The position numbers and the translations under genes were made by a program. From positions 1-24,722 of the forward strand of contig JBBQSN010000033.1 in the NCBI GenBank assembly GCA_038213835.1: 24,722 nt of DNA, in the 5' to 3' direction. Numbering within the stretch: the stretch's first letter is position 1; each line of letters begins with the position of its first letter. The notes beneath the pieces were generated by a model. It saw only the letters and a list, made by a program, of their open reading frames with translations, made no database searches and had not been told where the DNA came from. The DNA is from JBBQSN01 sp038213835 (lineage in GTDB: Bacteria > Actinomycetota > Actinomycetes > Actinomycetales > CAWJMD01). Below, one piece after another: positions 21,279 to 24,722 of this stretch.

Positions 21279-21323
21279 CGTTCTGCACGGCGACAGCCGA
21301 GAATCGGGTCGATCCGGGTCCGG

Positions 21324-21818
21324 TCAGCTCTGGTTGAAGAAGCCGCTCTGGACCGAGGCGTTGGTGCGCGCGGCAGGCGCCGCCGGGGCGGTCACCTCCA
21401 CGTGCGCCGGCGAGAGCAGGAACACCTTGCTCGTCACCCGCTCGATCGAGCCCCGGAGGCCGAACACCAGACCGGCGCTGAAGTCCACCAGCCGCTTGGC
21501 GTCGGCGTCGTCCATGTCGGTGAGGTTCATGATCACCGGCACCCCCTCGCGGAAGCTCTCGCCGATCGTCTTGGCGTCGTTGTACGTGCGCGGGTGGATC
21601 GTCGAGATCCGGGTGAGCTCACCACCCACCGGCTCGGACACCACCCGCTGCGGGCCACGGTCGCGCTTGATGTGGGTCACGGGCGCACCTCGCTCCTCCG
21701 GGGCCTCGTCGGCCCTAGTGGCCGGCGTCGACCCGGTCTCGTACTCGTCGTAGGCCCTGGACTGCTGGTCCTCCTCGGCGAGCCCGAGATAGACCATGGC
21801 GTTGCGTAGGCCGCCCAT
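21324..21818 (-). CDS. sepF: Cell division protein SepF
   Basis: 164-aa membrane anchor for FtsZ. The amphipathic N-terminal helix MGGLRNAMVYLGLAEED binds membrane; a variable acidic linker follows to about residue 45; the globular SepF domain (about 66-143) has TRISTIHPRTYNDAKTIGESFREG, VPVIMNLTDMDDADAKRLVDF and SAGLVFGLRGSIERVTSKVFLLSP, which form the FtsZ-binding dimer. The C-terminus ends GFFNQS. I chose the ATG at 21816-21818 because GGAGGAG lies 8 nt upstream and the membrane helix begins there; a GTG at 21845 would add nine non-family residues. It lies in the usual ftsZ-pgeF-yggS-sepF order. Confidence 0.95.
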   Translation of the reverse strand: MGGLRNAMVYLGLAEEDQQSRAYDEYETGSTPATRADEAPEERGAPVTHIKRDRGPQRVVSEPVGGELTRISTIHPRTYNDAKTIGESFREGVPVIMNLTDMDDADAKRLVDFSAGLVFGLRGSIERVTSKVFLLSPAHVEVTAPAAPAARTNASVQSGFFNQS

Positions 21819-21880
21819 TGCTTGACTCCTCCAGTCGTACCCCACTGCGGTCGCGGGGACCGACGATCATGACGACTCGG

Positions 21881-21886
21881 ACGCTA
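21881..21886 (-). promoter_or_regulatory. Candidate -10 box upstream of sepF
   Basis: TAGCGT on the minus strand at 21886-21881 would start RNA near 21874 and leave a 56-nt leader containing the GGAGGAG site of sepF. It overlaps the stop codon of yggS. No clear -35 is present, so the support is weak. Confidence 0.25.
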
Positions 21887-22603
21887 CCCGAGGGGAGGGC
21901 GCGAACCGAGGACCGCCGTCCCGACACGCAGGTGTGTCGCGCCCGCCGCGATCGCGGCCTCGAGGTCGCCGCTCATCCCGGCCGAGATCACCTGCGCCGT
22001 GGGATGTTCCGCGCGCAGGTCGTCGGAGACCTGCCGCAGGCGGGCGAACGCCTCCGCAGGGTCGCTGCCCGCCGGCGCGACCGCCATCACCCCTCTCAGC
22101 GTCAGACCCGTTGTGCCGGTGATGGTCTCGGCCAGGGCGGGAACGTCAGCGGCCAGCGCGCCGCCTCGCCCGGGGGCGCCGTCCAGGCTGACCTGGACCA
22201 GGACGTCGAGATCACGTCCGGCGAGCTCGGCCCCCCGCCCGAGGGCGGTGGCGAGCCGGTCGCGGTCGACCGAGTGGACGAGGTGCGCCCAGCGGGCCAG
22301 CGCGTTCGCCTTCTTCGTCTGCACCTGCCCGATCGCGTGCCAGGTCAGGTCCAGACCCTCGCACTCCCGGGCCTTGTCACCCCCCTCGGCGACGCGGGCC
22401 TCGCCCACGTGCCCCACCCCGAGCCCGGCCAGCAGCCGGACGTCGGAGACCGGGTAGGTCTTGGTGACCACGACGACCGTGACCTGCGACCGCTCCCTGC
22501 CCGCGTCGGCGCAGGCACGCACCACCCGCTCCTCGACCGCGGCCAGCGCGTCCGACAGCTCGGCCCCCCGGTCGGCACCGGCGGCCGGGTCCGCGGGACT
22601 CAC
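21884..22603 (-). CDS. YggS/PLPBP family pyridoxal-phosphate homeostasis protein
   Basis: 239-aa single-domain PLP-binding barrel, like the N-terminal domain of alanine racemase. The PLP lysine is Lys48 in VVVVTKTYP. Other marks are VGHVGEARVAEG, WHAIGQVQTKKAN, LVHSVDR, VLVQVSLDGAPGRGG, LRGVMAVAP and the phosphate site ISAGMSGDLEAAIAAGATHLRVGTAVLG. The family has no known catalytic reaction; it buffers PLP levels and affects amino-acid metabolism. The start is a GTG at 22601-22603 that overlaps the pgeF stop as GTGA. Upstream open frame belongs to the pgeF region. Confidence 0.93.
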   Translation of the reverse strand: MSPADPAAGADRGAELSDALAAVEERVVRACADAGRERSQVTVVVVTKTYPVSDVRLLAGLGVGHVGEARVAEGGDKARECEGLDLTWHAIGQVQTKKANALARWAHLVHSVDRDRLATALGRGAELAGRDLDVLVQVSLDGAPGRGGALAADVPALAETITGTTGLTLRGVMAVAPAGSDPAEAFARLRQVSDDLRAEHPTAQVISAGMSGDLEAAIAAGATHLRVGTAVLGSRPPLG

Positions 22604-23400
22604 CGTTCCCCGTCCAGCACCACGACTCCGGCGAACCGCCCGGTGCCGCCGGAGTGGCCGTCCCGCCGGTGCGAGAACAGGTCCGGACGTTCGACCGTGC
22701 ACCCACGGACGAGCTCGACCGGAACCCCCTCGGAGTGCAGCTGGTGCAGGACGCCGGCGGCGACGTCGATCGACGGCGTGCCGGTGCCGCTCACGGAGGC
22801 CGCGACCGGCACGACCGCGGCCACCCGGTCGCGCAGCTCCGCGGGCACCTCGTAGCAGCGCGCGCACACCGACGGACCGACGACGGCCCGGACGTCGCGC
22901 GCGCCGAGGTCGCGCATCGCCGCCAGGGCCGAGGGCACCACGCCGGCCGCCATGCCCTGTCGCCCGGCGTGGGCGACGGCGACGACACCGGCCGACGGGT
23001 CGGCCAGCAGCACCGGCACGCAGTCGGCCACCATCACCGCCACGGCGGTCCCGGGGGTGCGGGTGACCACGACGTCCGCGGACGGCCCACCGCTATGCCA
23101 GGGCGCGTCGGCGACCGCCACGTCGGTGCCGTGAACCTGGTCGGCCAGGAACAGCCGCTCGGGCGCCACCCCGACCCGGTCCGCCAGCCGGCCGCGGGTG
23201 GCCAGGACAGCGGCCTCGTCATCGCCGACATGCAGCCCGAGGTTGTCGGTGCCGAAACGGCGATCGTCGGTGGGATCGCCACCGCGCCCGGTGAACCCGA
23301 GCAGCACCCGCGACCAGCCGGACGCGACGGGACCCCGCGACCACCAGAGCAGGTCACGGGGTCCGTCGTGCGCGGGCTGTCGACCGGAGGCAGGGAGCAC
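22600..23400 (-). CDS. pgeF: PgeF/YfiH family peptidoglycan editing factor (polyphenol oxidase/laccase domain)
   Basis: 266-aa DUF152-type protein. The zinc site is formed by His90 (LADQVHGTDV), Cys127 (VMVADCVPVLLAD) and His144 (VAHAGRQGMAAGVV). GPSVCARCYEVP and LFSHRRDG are also family signatures. In E. coli the homologue removes wrongly incorporated L-Ser-containing muropeptide precursors; other homologues act on adenosine or phenolic compounds. The usual HAGWRG reads HAGRQG, a variant often seen in actinomycetes. The start is a GTG at 23398-23400; a weak GGTGG is 9 nt upstream and the family-typical LLWW segment begins about 17 residues in. It lies 45 bp after ftsZ, as expected for this cluster. 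Confidence 0.92.
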   Translation of the reverse strand: MLPASGRQPAHDGPRDLLWWSRGPVASGWSRVLLGFTGRGGDPTDDRRFGTDNLGLHVGDDEAAVLATRGRLADRVGVAPERLFLADQVHGTDVAVADAPWHSGGPSADVVVTRTPGTAVAVMVADCVPVLLADPSAGVVAVAHAGRQGMAAGVVPSALAAMRDLGARDVRAVVGPSVCARCYEVPAELRDRVAAVVPVAASVSGTGTPSIDVAAGVLHQLHSEGVPVELVRGCTVERPDLFSHRRDGHSGGTGRFAGVVVLDGER

Positions 23401-23445
23401 CCGGTCAGTCCACCACGGCTGAGCCTTAGAGCGCCGCCGGGACGC

Positions 23446-24722
23446 TCACTTGAGGAAGTCGGGCACGTCCAGGTCGTCGTCGTCGAAGGTGGTCGCGCGC
23501 TGCGCACCGCGGCGCACCGGCTCGCGGTCGAGGTCCAGCGGACGGTCGGACCCGGACGGCTGCACCGGCTGGGCACCGGCCGAGCCGCGACCGTCGTCCT
23601 GCCGGGTGGAGCCGCCGGGAGCGCCGGCCTCGGCCTGGGCCAGGGGCACGACCCGCTCGCGGTCGTGATGCGGGGCGGGCCGGGTCGCGGGTGCGGCGAC
23701 CTGCGGGGGCACCGGGGCCTGCTGCTGGGTCTGGGCCCGCCCGCTCACCTGGCCGAGCGCCCGGGCGTCGCGGCGCCGGTTCGGCATTCCGCCGTCGAAA
23801 CCGGCCGCGATGACGGTGACCCGCACCTCGTCGCCGAGCGCGTCGTCGATGACCGTGCCGAAGATGATGTTGGCCTCGGGGTGCGCGGCCTCCTGCACCA
23901 GCCGGGCCGCCTCGTTGATCTCGAACAGGCCGAGATCGGAGCCACCCTGGAAGGACAGCAGCACGCCGTGGGCGCCGTCGATGCTCGCCTCGAGCAGCGG
24001 CGATGAGATCGCCAGCTCGGCCGCCTGCACCGCGCGGTCCTCGCCCCGGGCCGAGCCGATGCCCATCAGGGCCGAGCCGGCGCCCTGCATGACCGACTTG
24101 ACGTCGGCGAAGTCGACGTTGACCAGGCCGGGGGTGGTGATGAGGTCCGAGATGCCCTGGACGCCGGACAGCAGCACCTGGTCCGCGGCCTTGAAGGCGT
24201 CCATGACGGAGACGCCGCGGTCGCTGATCGACAGCAGCCGGTCGTTCGGGATCACGATGAGGGTGTCGACCTCCTCGCGCAGGCCGTCGATGCCGGTGTC
24301 GGCCTGGGTGGCGCGCCGACGGCCCTCGAACGTGAACGGCCGGGTGACCACGCCGATGGTGAGGGCGCCGAGCGTGCGGGCGATCCGGGCGACGACCGGC
24401 GCCCCGCCGGTGCCGGTGCCGCCGCCCTCGCCCGCGGTGACGAAGACCATGTCGGCGCCCTTGAGCACCTCCTCGATCTCCTCCGCGTGGTCCTCGGCGG
24501 CCTTCTTACCGACCTCGGGGTCGGCGCCGGCACCCAGCCCGCGGGTCAGCTCGCGACCGACGTCGAGCTTGACGTCGGCGTCGCTCATGAGCAGGGCCTG
24601 CGCGTCGGTGTTGATGGCGATGAACTCGACGCCCTTCAGGCCCACGTCGATCATCCGGTTGATCGCGTTGACGCCGCCGCCGCCGATGCCGACGACCTTG
24701 ATGACGGCCAGGTAGTTCTGCG
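23446..24722 (-). CDS. ftsZ: Cell division GTPase FtsZ, missing only the first few codons (window edge)
   Basis: 424 residues are present; the frame enters at QNYLAVIKVVGIGGGGVNAI, so about four codons, including the start, lie beyond the window. The tubulin signature GEGGGTGTGGAP is intact, as are FIAINTDAQAL, the switch region VVTRPFTFEGRRR, ISDLITTPGLVNVDFADVKS (T7 loop, which completes the GTPase site of the neighbour) and GSARGEDRA. After about residue 320 a disordered linker rich in Gln, Pro, Ala and Arg leads to the C-terminal peptide DDLDVPDFLK, which binds SepF and other partners. The stop is at 23446-23448. Confidence 0.97.
   Translation of the reverse strand, partial: QNYLAVIKVVGIGGGGVNAINRMIDVGLKGVEFIAINTDAQALLMSDADVKLDVGRELTRGLGAGADPEVGKKAAEDHAEEIEEVLKGADMVFVTAGEGGGTGTGGAPVVARIARTLGALTIGVVTRPFTFEGRRRATQADTGIDGLREEVDTLIVIPNDRLLSISDRGVSVMDAFKAADQVLLSGVQGISDLITTPGLVNVDFADVKSVMQGAGSALMGIGSARGEDRAVQAAELAISSPLLEASIDGAHGVLLSFQGGSDLGLFEINEAARLVQEAAHPEANIIFGTVIDDALGDEVRVTVIAAGFDGGMPNRRRDARALGQVSGRAQTQQQAPVPPQVAAPATRPAPHHDRERVVPLAQAEAGAPGGSTRQDDGRGSAGAQPVQPSGSDRPLDLDREPVRRGAQRATTFDDDDLDVPDFLK

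Noticed and set aside
22600..23400. HAGRQG instead of HAGWRG in PgeF as a broken active site
   Set aside because: The three zinc ligands are intact and this variation is seen in actinobacterial homologues.
1..24722. Search by eye for tRNA, rRNA, riboswitch, transposase, integrase or attachment sites
   Set aside because: No cloverleaf ending in CCA, no rRNA-like stretch, and no transposase or integrase motifs were seen. The gene order is continuous conserved chromosome.

Overview
This is high-GC DNA from an actinomycete (phylum Actinomycetota). GC is very high, GTG starts are common, and the gene set is typical of that group: a PriA-type HisA, a DivIVA/Wag31 protein, SepF, and the ftsZ-pgeF-yggS-sepF-yggT-divIVA-traR-lspA-rluD-dnaE order. 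I cannot place it to genus. Nearly all genes lie on the minus strand; only three, near 10.6-13.0 kb, are on the plus strand. I saw no rRNA, tRNA, CRISPR array, insertion sequence or prophage gene.

Layout from low to high coordinate. (1) 1-3141: a four-gene minus-strand operon of ABC ATPase, ABC-2 permease, NarL-type sensor kinase and response regulator (cut by the window edge), with an inverted repeat and a palindrome upstream that could be an operator. (2) 3307-9887: a histidine biosynthesis cluster, hisD-hisC-hisB-(222-aa membrane protein)-hisH-(112-aa membrane protein)-priA-RidA-SseB. Most neighbours overlap by 4 bp. hisF, hisG, hisE and hisI are not here. (3) 9925-10600: a decayed ArsR/SRPBCC pair; the regulator has lost its DNA-binding half and the SRPBCC gene is frameshifted with material missing. 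(4) 10627-12998, plus strand: a LON-substrate-binding-domain protein, a YbaK-type deacylase and a GNAT-fold protein. (5) 13009-18964: a four-helix membrane protein, dnaE, rluD and lspA. (6) 19052-24722: a DksA/TraR protein with a long histone-H1-like tail, then divIVA, yggT, sepF, yggS, pgeF and ftsZ (only its first few codons missing).

How they work together: ftsZ, sepF, yggT and divIVA form the division and polar-growth block, with PgeF and YggS as housekeeping partners. LspA, RluD and DnaE are core enzymes that normally sit beside it. The his cluster makes histidine (and probably supplies the tryptophan-pathway isomerase activity through PriA). The kinase/regulator pair probably controls the adjacent exporter.

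Most of the window is conserved housekeeping DNA, and I do not see a clearly new biological system. The observations most worth a check are: four genes (hisD, hisH, yggT and the LON-domain gene) that share the same arrangement of a TANNNT hexamer, exactly six bases, then GTG, with no usable Shine-Dalgarno sequence, which suggests leaderless transcripts; the broken ArsR/SRPBCC pair; the repeat-built tail on the TraR/DksA protein; and a C8 tract between the dnaE ribosome binding site and its ATG.
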